Below are positions 1-12,055 of a DNA stretch of 64,000 nucleotides, piece after piece; position 1 is the first letter of the stretch; every line of letters starts with the position of its first letter. The DNA comes from Trichoderma breve (lineage: Eukaryota; Ascomycota; Sordariomycetes; Hypocreales; Hypocreaceae): the NCBI RefSeq assembly GCF_028502605.1, contig NW_026611593.1, positions 2,418,001 to 2,482,000 of the forward strand. The letters are read 5' to 3'. The position numbers and the translations under genes are program-made. The notes below the pieces were generated by a model. That model searched no databases. It saw only the letters and a program-made list of their open reading frames with translations, and was not told the origin of the DNA.

Positions 1-3000
1 GGTGGCTTATTGGGGGTTTCCCCTTCTGGCAACCCGCCATAAGAGCCCGCCACGTTTCTTGAAGAAACATTGTGATATGTGATACTCTGTCCGAAACATC
101 AGTAAAGCGCTCTTGACGGGAATCTTAGTCTTGCTTCATCGTGCACGTATGTACGGGCACAATGGGAATAACGACCCGCGGACCTCTTTCTGGCTTTCGG
201 TCACCAACGGGCGTGACAGGATCTCTTCCCGTCCACGACCCAGAATAGGCAAAGAAGAAGGCTTGTGCTTTGGTTTGGTCCCCATTTTTAATTCTTTATT
301 TTCGGCATGCGGGCGGCTCGAGTCGGGCGGGCCAGGCTGAAGATCTGGAGCTCCTGATGCCAGTAGCCGTCGGACCACGCGTGCTGTAGTACAAAGAAGC
401 ATCATGTGTCATGGATGTGCATCGACGGGTGCACAGAGTATGGAGTACAGAGAAGAGCCTTGGTAAGGAAGCGTGAAGCCATCGAATTCTTTCTCTCGCT
501 GCGTTGCATGGCGTTTTGTCCCACAGTCGAGATTGTGGCGTGCATGCACTACACATATGCATGTGCAATACGTGGACAGGCTGGGATCCAGTGGTTTCTC
601 TTTTACTCGACCTAGCAATGCTCTAGTTTGAGCATATTGGCACATTAGCGTGCTTTGCAGAATGCCTGTACGAAGAGCACGCTCGCGAATGCTCATCCAT
701 TGGGTGGTGTAGAGTGTTGAAGACAACCGCAATCAAATCATGCAGATGCTAATTGACAGTCAGCCCTGACCTCGCCGTTCTTTGTGATATCTGACACACG
801 CCTCCGGGGACCTTCTCAAGGGACCTAATGCAGTTCCACGTGGAAAAAGGCAAAAAGGAGCTCCATGGCCGATTCTCGATGCTTGTGGACCAAGCTGGAA
901 CAGGGGCATCGGGGCCTAACATAGAAATGCATACCTGAACCCGCCGACTTGTGCATAAGAGGCTGAGACAATACAAGACAAGACACGCCCCTGTGGCCGC
1001 GACCAGACCTTTTCTGGTCGATTCGGTGATGTAGTCACGACATGACGGGGGTGTTTGTTGGCATTATTGCTGAAGACGTACTGCCGGGTCGCTGTCGGGC
1101 TTGAGGGGGCTAGAAAGAATTTGTCCTGTTGTGAGAGCTGCCTCAGCATGTCCATGCGAACTGCGATGATGATATGGAGCAGCTGGCATTTGCTTCAGGG
1201 CAGCCAAGAAAGAGTCGAAGCCCTGCATCTCGTATCGTAGATTATTACTGGCAAAATACCTATTTACTTCGTCTAAAGCTATCGATAGGCCAAAGCCCGA
1301 CCAAAGCAGCAGGCGGTCGGGCTAAAAGAGGGAAGGAAGGAAGGAAGGCAACCCCAGCATTTTGTAAGCGAGCGATCGAAATCTTTTCCATCCCCACTCG
1401 AACCACAACCGCTTTCATTGAGCCAAACAAGAAAAATCACCTGAAGATATCGCGTGCAAACGTCGAGTATTGCAGAGTACTCGTGTCACAGCATACGGCC
1501 TTGCTCCTGTATACTAACCGCACTGCTTCTCGGCATGAGCCTTGCTAGGCCCGGCATGGCTAGGCGCTCGGCATCGTGCCATGGTTGAAACAAGTGCTCC
1601 CTTGCAGCAGCAAACCAAGACACACCGCAGGCAGCGGGACGTTTCCTCTAGTGTGTCGAGTCTGGGCCTAGATTCGACGTTGAAAACGGAGAAGAGAATG
1701 GGAGAAAAGCTGAGGCTCTACAGCAAACGCCGACCCAGTGTCGTCATGCCGCAAAACTGTCAATGCTCAACGGCAACGGCAATAGCCAAGAAACTAGGGT
1801 GCTTGGGTGCGGATAATGCTGCCGCCAATAATGCAAATAGCGGCCTCTCAGCGTCGACTTGCATATGGAGCCTGATGCCACGAGAGGCATCGCCCATGAT
1901 TGGCGCCGGTGATGCCCCAGCACGGCCCCGTTCAATCTCTCTGGTCCCTCAACGCACGGCCAATCATCCAATCAGCCTCTCGCTGTGCCTGCGTGCGTCA
2001 GAACGTGCCCCTGCCGGGACCCTGGCCCGAAGCTTCCTTGGGATCCGGCTCAGGCGGCTGCTGCCCATCCCCGGCTGAGCTGAGCTGAACTCAACTGAGA
2101 CCTGGAGTTTGGCATCGCCACGTCCATGTCCCTCCAGAGAAATCTCGGGGGCTGATGAGAGGCCGCTTGGTGCTTTGACTGCTCTCATTGGCACGGCATC
2201 GGGCTTTCCGATCAATAACCTCTGGCCAGCAGCTCGTTGTTAGCTGGCTGTTAGCGGAGCTCACTTGCTTTGTCCCCATCACGCCGGATCCAATTACTAC
2301 AGCACTAACGAACACTATCTACGAGCGCCGCTCAGCTAGCTAGTCAGCCGTCTCTCCGGATCCCACGGTGGCTCCGGCAACAGTTCAAAGTTTACACGGC
2401 CATCACAAGAACAATTACCAAGCTATGGACGAGGAGGAATTTGTCTTTTGCCATCATCTTTTGTAGCCAGGCTGGAGCCTTGCGTCCTCTTTCTCATTTC
2501 CCGTCGTCCGTGTGTTTGTGGCTACCTCACAACTCACATATTCTCTTATAGCATCGCCATTCTTGGTCTTTGATCTTGGCAACGAAGCTGCAAACTATAT
2601 CATCTCCGCTTTGAACATCTATTGCTGTATTCAGCTTGTCCGGTTACTCGCGATCCCTGCTCGCCGCGGCTTTTTCTCTCTATCCCAGGCCATTCTACCC
2701 GCCTCGCCCCTTCTGGATCGCGAGTAGCAAGATTCTTTTCAATCATACTAATAAGCGCCCGTCTCTTCTCTCCCTCTTGGTCTTAACCCCCCTTACTTCG
2801 GTAACATCCAACGCTGGAATACTACCCAAACATCATCCAACCGTCCAGGAACCGATTCCACTACTGTTCCCCCGGCCCATTGACGGCGCTTGCAGCATCC
2901 AGATCAAACACACCAATTGACCAATCACGTCACCCAAGCTCGGTGTTTCGGCGCTTCTTCAAACATGCCCACCAGCCCGCCTTGTTTCACCCTCTGAAGC

Positions 3001-3891
3001 TCTCTTTTTGTCTCTGATCCAACCTTACAATTAAGGAATATTGCATCGGAATACGCATCTCGACTTACTCTGCCATCGCCTGGGTATTATCCAACATTAG
3101 CGCGAGACACTGCAAGATAGCCGCCGGCTACCAGACCGAGCGTGTCACCTTGGGTCGCTTACGCTCAGTACTAATAAGGCCGGATCCCATATCATACAAA
3201 CCTTTGTTGTTGCTTCTTTTGCCTTTCTAAGCAATGGATCCGACAACAACTCTCGTTACATTTATGTTGTGAGTGTGTTGCGGAATATTCTCTCTTTTCC
3301 TTCTTTTCTTCTTCCCGTGTTTTACATTCATTTCGGTTTCCTCCCTCGCTTTGGAACGTTCTGTCTCTCCTATTTTTGGGTGGTTCCCTTCTTTGCGACA
3401 GCCGAAGTCCTTCTTTTTTCTCAGCTGTTGTCTCTCGTTTACTAGTCTGGAACTGGGACAAGGCGCATTGATATTCATTTCTTCATTCTGCTGGCAGACT
3501 CTCTCTCCCCGTGCTACTGAATTTCCGCCCTTCGGATGCCCAACCGTTCATATTGTCCGGCCCAGGCTCCGTCAATTTGGCAGCACGGTACGAGTACGGA
3601 GTAACACCCTGCATTTGCTTTTCTCACCCGGGTGTCGTGCCCATCAGCGTGGCCGTCAGCCCGCTCTAATCGCCCACCCCCTTGCATCGCCTTTCTAGCC
3701 TATTGGTATGAGTCCATCATCAGTCTTTGCCACGCCGCTTCCACGCTGCCCTGCCCTTGATTCACCCTTTTCTTTACCCCCTTGATCCATGGTTACGCCG
3801 ATACCGATTTGACACTACACCTCACTGCCTGTACCCTGTTCACATCACCAGCCCTACGCTCCTTGGGGGCGGGCCCGGCGCATAACACAAG
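1..3891. other. Long intergenic / 5' leader region
   Basis: I see no convincing gene here. The open frames are short, overlap on both strands and resemble no family I know. The right part, from about 2500, is rich in pyrimidine runs and stop codons, as expected for the promoter and long 5' leader of the gene that starts at 3892. Small features are an AAGG tetramer run near 1332-1349, a GCTGA/AACTCA-rich stretch near 2078-2100, and a TACGGAGTA-type motif near 3590-3602. An upstream-leader intron is possible but I cannot fix its ends. Confidence 0.6.
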
Positions 3892-5669
3892 ATGGACGGG
3901 ATCTCGACGACAAGAATCTTGACTCCCGGCTTGTGCTAGTATGGCCCCGGTTTCACACCACACATACATCTATTCGTACCCCCCGTTCAGAAATGATATT
4001 TTTTATCAGCCATCACTAGCCCGCTGGAACGGACTTGAGCTGACGCCCTAATCTCACAGTCAGACGGAACCCTCTGTCCAATCGGTACGCCTCATTGGCT
4101 CCTGGGACAACTTTACCATGTGCTATAGCATGGAGCGGGACAGTCGACGTGGCCATGGCCAATGGAGAGGGTGCTTTGCATTCCAAAACATTGTCTGCGA
4201 TGATGAGAACCCGCACCACCAGAAGCGAAGTGGTGGTCTAAAGATGGGCCACACCTACTACTACTATGTAAGTCTTGTTCTTCTTTTCTATATCATCGAC
4301 CCTTCTCCACTGCCCTTCCATCTCCCATCTCGATCCATGTTGTGGACCAACCTACAGTCTCTTCTTCAACTTGATGTTTCCTTTTTAAATACTCCCTTCA
4401 ACCCCCCACCCATTCTTCTCTGTGTCTATCCACCTTCACATATTCCATCATTATCAAGTCTAACTTTTCGCCCTTTAGTACGAGGTGGACGGGTCAACTG
4501 AGACTTTTGATGCTACGATGCCCTACACAACTGCCTGCCCATATATGCCTGGTCAAACTGTCAACACTCTCCACGTCCCTATTGAACACACAATCCGCCT
4601 CCGAAGTGCATCCATGAACTCTATGCACCAGGAAAACTATAGGACAATGGACCCAGCAACCAAGTTCATGAAGCCGCTGCCGCCCACGCCTCTCTTACCA
4701 GGCATGGCCAACCGCCGGGCTCAATCTGCCCCAGTTACACGTCCATCATCGTCGTCATCTCGCTCAGTTTCTCCACCATCATGGAAGAGATTCTTCTCAC
4801 GCAAGCCACACAGCTCTGACGGTCAACGCCGCCAATCAGCTGCTTCTGAAGAAACCACTTTCACCATCTATGACAACGTCATCACCGTCCCCTCACACGA
4901 TGCTCGCCATGGTCGTCATACATCGTCACTTAGCGAAGGTGCCCGGCCAAGAGACATCTCCCCGAGCTCACTATCCCGTATCTTACGCGAGGGTAGCCAC
5001 GCTCCACGTCGTCCTAGCCACACCGCTCAACTGCCATCCTTGACGATTCCTGAAGACGTTATTGAGGAAGACGAGGATGATGACAACTTTGCTGCTTCTG
5101 CAGTCTCGGAGAGCATGCCATTTACCACCATCCTGTCGCCGCCTCCCTTTCAACGTTCTTCATCATCAGAGTCTATCAAACGGGATGCCGAGGCAGCCAA
5201 CTCTGCTGCGGTGGCCAAACCTAAGCTTTCAGTTCAGCCTCCTTCTCTTGACAGGAGTCAGCCTATATCTGCTGTAACAAACGAGCCCAACCCGGCACCT
5301 CAATGGTCCAGCTCGACAAAAGATAAAACCAGTGCAAGCCCTCTCAACGAGGACGTCCCCATGAGCTTCTATGACGATGAAGATGACGACGACGATGTCA
5401 TGTCCAGCAACGATGACGATGGTCACTTCCCTCCCATCCCCATCTCAAAGTCTCGGCTGCTTTCCTTCAAGGGATATAGCTTGCCACGTCACATTGAAGA
5501 AACCAAGGATGCTTTTGTCCCTCATCAGACCTTTGCAACCACAAGCTCACCAAAGTTGATCCCTAGTGGATCGAATATCTTGAACACTCATGTCGAGGCT
5601 GGCCTTGATGACTTTGCCAGTGAGCTCAGCTGGATTGTTGATGCTATTGGCACGACCAACAGCCACTAG
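3892..5669 (+). CDS. AMPK-type glycogen-binding (E-set) domain protein
   Basis: My model has three exons, 3892-3938, 4060-4267 and 4479-5669, giving about 481 residues. The first 47-nt exon joins in phase through a GTATGG donor and a CACAG acceptor with a CTGAC branch site. The second intron (GTAAGT...TTTAG) is phase 0 and splits a tyrosine run. The spliced N-terminal 110 residues read like the glycogen-recognition domain of AMPK beta subunits: VRLIGSWDNFTMCYSM, then a tyrosine-rich strand ending YYEVDGSTE, then CPYMPGQTVNTLHVP. The remaining 370 residues are low-complexity, rich in Ser/Pro, with acidic runs (residues encoded near 5060-5090 and 5370-5425). AMPK beta also needs a C-terminal complex-binding domain, which I do not see, so this is not the kinase subunit itself. 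A role in carbohydrate sensing is inference. The tiny first exon is the least certain part; the frame from 4060 on is firm. Confidence 0.75.
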
Positions 5670-6649
5670 GCTTTCAACAAGGACCCTTGACGAATATTCT
5701 CTCTTTTACTTGCATACTCGCGCATATGGAGCGTGAACCAGTCGCTATTATATTGAGCTACAGATGGGCTCAGTTCTCACATACATCTCATTTTAGATAC
5801 TACCTTGTATTACTTTTCTCTCGTTTTTGTTTTGCTTCTAGGCTCGGCGCATACTGTATAAACTCGGTCACAGGCATCTGGGTGGATACACAGGACGATA
5901 TTCGTCGTTTTATTTGTCTTACATATATACTGGGAATCCAGGCCAAGCTTCAGCGAAGCTGCTGAATGGAAATGGCTAGGCGTTTTGGTTTGTTTTGATT
6001 GGGAATGGAAAATGGAGACGAGAATGTCTGATTTTATACGGGACATGGAAATGATACCTCAGAATTTAGAGGACTACCTCTCTTTGAAGATAAGAAGGCG
6101 TTGGCATGGGACAGCGATGAGCATTTAGCTATCCTTGATATTAGTTTTTTTTTTAGCTTTTCGAATAAGAACGACACGCTCGTTGAATGAATCAAATTCG
6201 ATTAAAGCAGACATTGTTCATTATATGAGCGATTGAGCCTTTGAGAATGTGTGACCTGGGACGGAAGTTTGAAGATGTTATAAACGCTTGGTTACGGACA
6301 ACCCATTCAGTCATATGATTTACATAGTAAAAAAAAAAAATGGTGATGTTGAGTCCGGGTGTAGATCATTAGTTCGACTGCAAGATCCGAGAAAATATCT
6401 TGGAGACCTCTCCTCACTTATAAAATCTCGTCTTTCCGTGTGGCTAAATAAGGGTTGAGGCAAATACTTTTGATGAGAAAGAAAGAGACGAGGGGATAGG
6501 TACGTAACATCACGGCTGAGATACACTGCTACATAATGATTCCACAGAGTTTTAGAGCGGTTTCTATGATTGCATTTTTTTTTTTTTTTTTTTACATAGA
6601 TATATTTTCTACTAATACATTTCTGGTACAACAATTGGGTATGTTTTCG
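5670..6649. other. Intergenic region between convergent genes
   Basis: About 1 kb between the ends of the glycogen-binding-domain gene (+) and swc2 (-). It should contain both 3' untranslated regions. It is AT-rich with an A run near 6330-6341 and a T run of 19 at 6575-6593. No coding potential is visible. Confidence 0.6.
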
Positions 6650-9592
6650 TTATTGAGTCGAAGTGGTCGTTGCCTGCACCGCTTGTTGTGGAATAGGGGG
6701 CACTTGCGGCGCACCTGTAGGTTCTTTTTGAGGCTGGACTTGGGGTTGAGGTTGAGGTTGAACTTGGGGTTGAGGTTGAGATGCGGGTTGAGGTTGAGGA
6801 GAGGGGACTGCTGCTTGAGCAGGGCTTTGAACAGCCGGAGGCGGTGATGTTTGCGCCGGCTGTGGTGCTGGTACTTTGAGAGGGGATTGCTGTGGAGGAG
6901 CCAATGCTGGAGGAACATTGGGGGCCGTGCTGGGGGGTGATAGCGGCGGCTGCTGCTGCTGTTGCGGTATTGGAGCTTGCAGGTTTGATGCTGGTCGGTT
7001 TTGGAGCTGTTGAGGTGCCTGTAGCTGCTGAGGCTTTGCCAGTTGCTGCTGATGGACCTGCTGCTGCTGATGTAATGGCAGTTGAGGCCGATGCTGTTGA
7101 GGTAATCTCTGAGCCCCCTGTTGCTGAGACTGCTGTAACTGCTGCACATGTTGCGTAACATGAGGCGATTTATGAGCTGCAGCCACGACTGCCGCCGGCG
7201 GCCCCTGATGTTGTTGTTGCACCTGCACAGGTTGAGGATGCTGCTGCTGGACTTGCACAGGTTGAGGCTGCGGCGGAACAGCCCTTATCTGAGCCAACCT
7301 TTCCTTTTCCCGCTCTTCAGGAGACTTAGTCGGCGCATTTGGGTCGAGGAATCTTGCTGGTACGCCGCGAGCAGCCACCTTCTCACTGCCTACCCAGGCG
7401 TTGAGAATTGCGCTCCAACTCAGTTCTCCACGCTTGATACGCTGGAGCTCCCGATAGGCAGCAACGTTGTGGTACGGCAACCCAGTATCAGGGTCACGGT
7501 AACGGGCTGGAAGGTTTGTAATGACACAATTCTGACTAGAAGGGGGTTCTATAACAACATCACGTTAGCGCGAGGGCTTTGAAGTGGGGGAATTGGCAGG
7601 GGTTAACATACTGTTGAGCTTCGTCATCTTGCGACCAAACAAGATCTGAGTCTGTATAGTCTTGTCTTGAATGGCATTTGTATCAAAGTTCTGAAAGATG
7701 ATGACATTGCGAGTGGTGGTCTCAGGGGCTTGTACCTCAGCAGGAGCAGGAGCAGGCTGTGAAGGTGGCTCTGAAAGGCTAGGGCTCGCCGATTTGCTGA
7801 TTGGTTCGAGATCGGGATTGATAGGTCGTAGAACGGTGTGTCGAAGAACAGGTTCGTTTGAGATATGAACAGCACCAGCCATGGGAACAGGAGGGGGTTG
7901 ACCCTGCATTGGAGGTGCTAGTGTGGTCTGAGGTAATGGAAGCGCGAGGACATTGGATTTCGGTGCCGGGCTGGGGCGATAGTCCATGCTCATGACTGGC
8001 GGAGGGGCAAGCATAGGGGGCGCGAGTACGGAAGATGGCTTGCTGGCCTCTATAGGTCGCGGGCTGCCAATACCTGCGGGCGCCGCCAACGGTGACATCT
8101 GACGAGGTTGTCCAGAGGGTGAGGCGGCCGCCGGTGCAGCCAGACCGCTATGAGATGGGGGTGGTGGTGGAGGTGAGGCTATCGATGGCTGGCGGAGTTC
8201 TTCAGATGGCTTTGCGACAGTAGGAGTAGTAACTGCAGGAGAGGCAGGAGGAGGAGAGAGAACGTTCGACGGGGCAGCGAGGGTGCTGGCACCTGAAGCA
8301 GCGGTAGTAGTGGCAGCGGTGGGAGGAGCAACATCGCTAGGAGGCCGTGATGATGCGTCTGGAGATGGCTTTGATGGCTCTTGGGGTTTGAGGTTCTCCT
8401 CAGTGTCTTCTTGTTTCACCGGAGGCGTTGTGTCCGTAACTTTGCTTTCGGTTGCTGCTGCTGTTTGTTCCTCTTTTGACCGCGGCTCCGTAGGATCTGC
8501 CTTGGGCTGGAGAGCAGAGGCATACACATCACTACTAGGTACCACCTTCGCTGAAGCATCTGTCTGTTGCTGATCTCCTTTGCCTTGCTTATCTGCTGCT
8601 GGGTTGGCAGCCCCGTCCTTCGCAACTTCGGCTTCTTTGGGCTTCTTCTCTACCTTTTTCCTCTTTGGCTTCTCTTCCTCGATGACAACACGTCGCGCCT
8701 CGCCCAGTCCCGTCCAAAATGTAATCACCGGACCCTTGAGGGTTCTTTGGTTGAGAGCCGCTAGTTTTGCCCTTCGTTCCTCTTCCCTCTGCTTTTCAGC
8801 CACCTCCCATCGATTCAAGCTCTTGCTGTTACGCTTCTCCACGATGGCAGCCTCGCGAAGTCGATCCTCCTGCGTCATGGGGGGCTTCTTCAGTGCCTCC
8901 ATCTTGGCCGCCTTTTTCTGCATCTGCTCCAGCTGCTTCAGCCGCCGCTCTTCTCGCTCAATCATCTGCTGGTGCAGCTGCTCTTTGGACATGCGCGTCG
9001 TCTTTCGAGAGGATGCTCGAGTGGGAAGATCGGCCGGCGAGGGCAGCCATGAAGTGCGTTCGGATTTCTTCTTGGGTCGAGGCGCGGGAGCCGGCGTTGA
9101 GGTGTCTGATGCTGCCGGGTTGATGCGGACCTTTTTTCTGAACTTGGCCGGGATGGCATCTTGGGCCTTTCGCTTCCGCTGGGCTGCGCGCCGCTCCCGA
9201 GCCTGTCGCTCGAGCTCCTGTTCGCCCTCGAGATCGTCGCCAGCATTGTTCTCGTCCTCGTCGTCGGACGACGAGTCCATCTGAACGTCAGAGGCGTCAT
9301 CACCGACGTCGGAGAAGCCCTGGTCATTCTCGGATTCGGCAAATAGCAGTTCGAGGTCGGAATCCGGCTCTTCGTTGGCGAGCATCGACTTCATGCGATT
9401 GCCAGCCGTGGCGCGGCGCGATCGTGAGGTGGCGAGCCATTCTACGGGCTCAGCCTCCGTCTCCTGTTCCGCCTCTTTTGATTCTGACTCGCTGTCGCTG
9501 TCGGAGCTGTCCAGGTCGCTGAGAGGAGGAGGCGCCGAGAGCTGCGACTCTTCCGGTTCGGATAGCTTCGCTTCGGAGCCGATGGCCGACAT
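6650..9592 (-). CDS. swc2: SWR1-complex subunit Swc2 (YL1/VPS72 family)
   Basis: Two exons on the minus strand, 9592-7612 and 7548-6650, give about 959 residues. The 63-nt intron (7611-7549) has a GTATGT donor and a TATAG acceptor and rejoins the frame as KPPSSQNCVITNLPARYRDP. The N-terminal YL1 region is clear: an acidic segment, SRSRRATAGNRMKSML at about 57-71, then the acidic stretch that in this family contacts the H2A.Z-H2B dimer, followed by basic KR-rich helices. The YL1_C motif lies at about 661-705. Swc2 delivers H2A.Z to the SWR1 remodeller in the nucleus. I start at the ATG at 9592 because the upstream in-frame extension (to 9778) is not family-like. The last 250 residues are a Gln/Pro-rich tail much longer than in yeast Swc2. 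The gene is followed on the same strand, 621 nt away, by atg15, which is transcribed towards it. Confidence 0.9.
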
Positions 9593-10213
9593 TTTCGGCG
9601 ACTCGAGAAGCAACGAGCGAGTTGAGTGGTTGAAAGCTTGAGCACTTGAGCGCGCTGAATTGTAGCGGCTACATTGGAGCCGTGGTTGATGGTGAGAGAC
9701 AAAGGTGGGAGCTTTTGTGGATGGAGGGGGAGAGAAACGCGTTTGTATGTAGTTGGACCGTGAAAATAAAAATTCCACTTTCGCTGGCTGACATCACGCC
9801 TGTCCCTGATGAAGCTCATCAAGTATAGATACTTATAAAAGCATAGATACTACGCGGTGAATCAAGTACTTCTACTTCTGCGATGAGCAAGCTTGGGATA
9901 AAATGCATGCAATTATAATTACTAGGAACTACCAACACCACCTCATGTCACAAGAAGCAATAGATAACCAGATTGAAAGATAAACCTCAGTTGTCATTGT
10001 GTATATGCCTAGATACTATCCAGGTCGAGGTAGGTACTGTTTGCCACCTACTCATTTATCGTAAACGCTACAGAATGTTTGCCCGCTTCAAACACGAAAT
10101 CTTCCCAACTAACCCCAGCAGTGGTCTATTAAATAAACAAGTTACCCAACGCCGTGATATTAAATCAGAAAAAGTACATCAACCTCCCCTCCAGTCATTC
10201 ACATTCTTTGCCG
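9593..10213. other. Intergenic: swc2 promoter and atg15 3' end
   Basis: About 620 bp between two minus-strand genes. It holds the promoter and leader of swc2 on the right-reading minus strand and the 3' untranslated region of atg15. It is AT-rich in the middle (9830-10150). No ORF is supported. Confidence 0.55.
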
Positions 10214-12055
10214 TCATGCTGGAACCTCGGTGGGAGCCACTGTGATGGTTGGAGCGGTGCTCCCAGCGGCAGCTTGTGTGGTCGTAGATGTTACCGCATC
10301 ATTACAGCCCCAAAACCTGCCAGGGGTTGCGCAGGTCGTAGTCGCAGGGATCGTTGCGAACTGAGTGCTTGTCTCAGTAGCATCATCGTTGCAGCCCCAG
10401 AATCGTCCGGGAGTTTCACAGGTGGTTGTTATGGTGGACTGAGAAGTGCTTGCCGGCGTCGTTGTCTTGTCTTTGCATCCAAACCAGCCAGGCGTCTTGC
10501 AGGTGGAAGTAGTAGTGGTAGTCGTCGTAGGTTCAGGCACGTGTGTGCCACCCGTGGTTGTCTCGTCCAAGCATCCCCACCAGCCGGGAGTCTGACACGT
10601 TGACGTACGTGTCCGTGTTCGAGAGGTTGTGGTGGGAACTGCAGACGTGGTCGTCTCAGTGCCGTTGCTCTCGTACATTTTCCAGGGGCCACAGTCTCGA
10701 CAATCGGGAGTGCGGACACATTTGGGAACGGTATCGTATTTGAGAATGACATCTGAGATGACGGCCCGAATCTTGTGCGTGCCAATACCGACTCGCCACC
10801 CTTTATCAGCCACGACATCATAGACACATTCATAGCCAGTGTGGCAAGTAGACTCCATGGCATAGCCAGCAAACGAGCACGTAGCAGTTGCTCCATTGCA
10901 TGTACCGATGTATACTGGGTCTGCGGTGTGGCCAAAGTGATACGTCCCTGTGTAGGCTCGTGTCTGTGGTGTGTCGGGGTTTGCTCCAGGAGGAATCGGG
11001 AGACCCAGTCGAGAAGCCGGAAGAGCTTCTGGTACGGCCTCAAAGGTTACGGCGGGTAGGCCATAAGTCAGGGCTAAGAAAGAAGAGACAGCACCTCCAA
11101 GAGAATGTCCTGCTACCCAAATGTTGGAGTCGGGATATTGTTCCGTGACGTTGGAGTAGAGCTCGCGAGCCGCGGCGTAGTAACGGTTCTCCTCTTGAAG
11201 GGCCGTCCTCACGCATGTGTTGTTGCAGGCATATGTGCCGGTAGCGCAGTCGCATACCTGGTGCCACGTCCACTGACCCTGTTGAGCGCAGCAACAACTG
11301 AAGAACAAGTTGTCATTAACCTTATCGTTAGTCGTTGTGCCCTCTCCGTCAAAGACGGCAGGTGATGTCCCCTTGAGGCCGATGATGACAGTGGAGTTGT
11401 TCTCATCAGCCCAGATATGACCACGAAGACCGTCCGTCCCCCATCCAAAGTCGAGACTTCGGTTGAAAGGGGCGCCAATGTCTTGCCAATCAGCCTGTCC
11501 ATCATTTTCGACGTAGGCGTCAGCAGCAACGTACGCCATGGTAAGAACGGTGTTTTTGTCGGTGATGTCGGGTGAGGAGACTTGATCCATCGTCCATGCA
11601 GACGCATCTAAGACGGCTGCATAGCCTTGTTTTCGAGATTCGGCGACAATGGGGTCGACAACGGAGGGCCGCCTGTCAACCAGCCGCTCGATCGTCTCGC
11701 CACGGCTTTTGGCTGTGAGCGTCGGCACCGTGTGCTCAGCATATCCCTCGTCGGCGGCGAGGAAGACTCGGGATTGGTCGTGGACGACATCGAGCTTTCT
11801 GTGAAGCCTCGGATTTCTGTTGGTACCGTGGTGGTAGATGTGTCGAAGAGTGAAGGTATGTTCACCGGGGTGAACCGTGTTGGGCTGTGAAGGGAGTAGA
11901 GGGCCTGGGCCAACAGGCATCAGGACCTGCTGATCGAGGCCAACATCACCGCCGATTATATTGGCCGAGCCTGGCGAGATGGCGAGTGCCGATGCCAGCA
12001 GCAGGGCGGCGGTGACCCTGCCGGCAGGACCGCACCTGGAACTGGGCGATACCAT
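10214..12055 (-). CDS. atg15: Vacuolar autophagic-body lipase Atg15
   Basis: Single-exon gene of 613 residues. The N-terminal hydrophobic segment (about 13-30) is the signal anchor that routes Atg15 through the ER and multivesicular bodies to the vacuole. The class-3 lipase core follows: GHSLGG with the nucleophile Ser at about 318, an Asp at about 379 (HTADPVYIG) and a His at about 427 (GIGTHKIR) complete the likely triad. The FFSCCCAQQ and WTWHQVCDC cysteine clusters are typical of the family. The enzyme is a phospholipase that breaks down autophagic bodies. The tail (about 465-613) is Thr/Ser-rich and has four short cysteine modules of the type C-x-TPG-W/RF-GC-x-D, also known from other filamentous-fungal Atg15 proteins. 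The start chosen is the ATG at 12055 just before the hydrophobic segment. The gene is divergent from emc5. Confidence 0.93.
   Translation of the reverse strand: MVSPSSRCGPAGRVTAALLLASALAISPGSANIIGGDVGLDQQVLMPVGPGPLLPSQPNTVHPGEHTFTLRHIYHHGTNRNPRLHRKLDVVHDQSRVFLAADEGYAEHTVPTLTAKSRGETIERLVDRRPSVVDPIVAESRKQGYAAVLDASAWTMDQVSSPDITDKNTVLTMAYVAADAYVENDGQADWQDIGAPFNRSLDFGWGTDGLRGHIWADENNSTVIIGLKGTSPAVFDGEGTTTNDKVNDNLFFSCCCAQQGQWTWHQVCDCATGTYACNNTCVRTALQEENRYYAAARELYSNVTEQYPDSNIWVAGHSLGGAVSSFLALTYGLPAVTFEAVPEALPASRLGLPIPPGANPDTPQTRAYTGTYHFGHTADPVYIGTCNGATATCSFAGYAMESTCHTGYECVYDVVADKGWRVGIGTHKIRAVISDVILKYDTVPKCVRTPDCRDCGPWKMYESNGTETTTSAVPTTTSRTRTRTSTCQTPGWWGCLDETTTGGTHVPEPTTTTTTTSTCKTPGWFGCKDKTTTPASTSQSTITTTCETPGRFWGCNDDATETSTQFATIPATTTCATPGRFWGCNDAVTSTTTQAAAGSTAPTITVAPTEVPA

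Noticed and set aside
1542..2078. 178-codon open frame on the plus strand
   Set aside because: No family resemblance; overlapped on the other strand by frames of similar quality.
8580..9284. Open frame antisense to swc2
   Set aside because: Ser-rich shadow of the acidic and basic tracts of Swc2.
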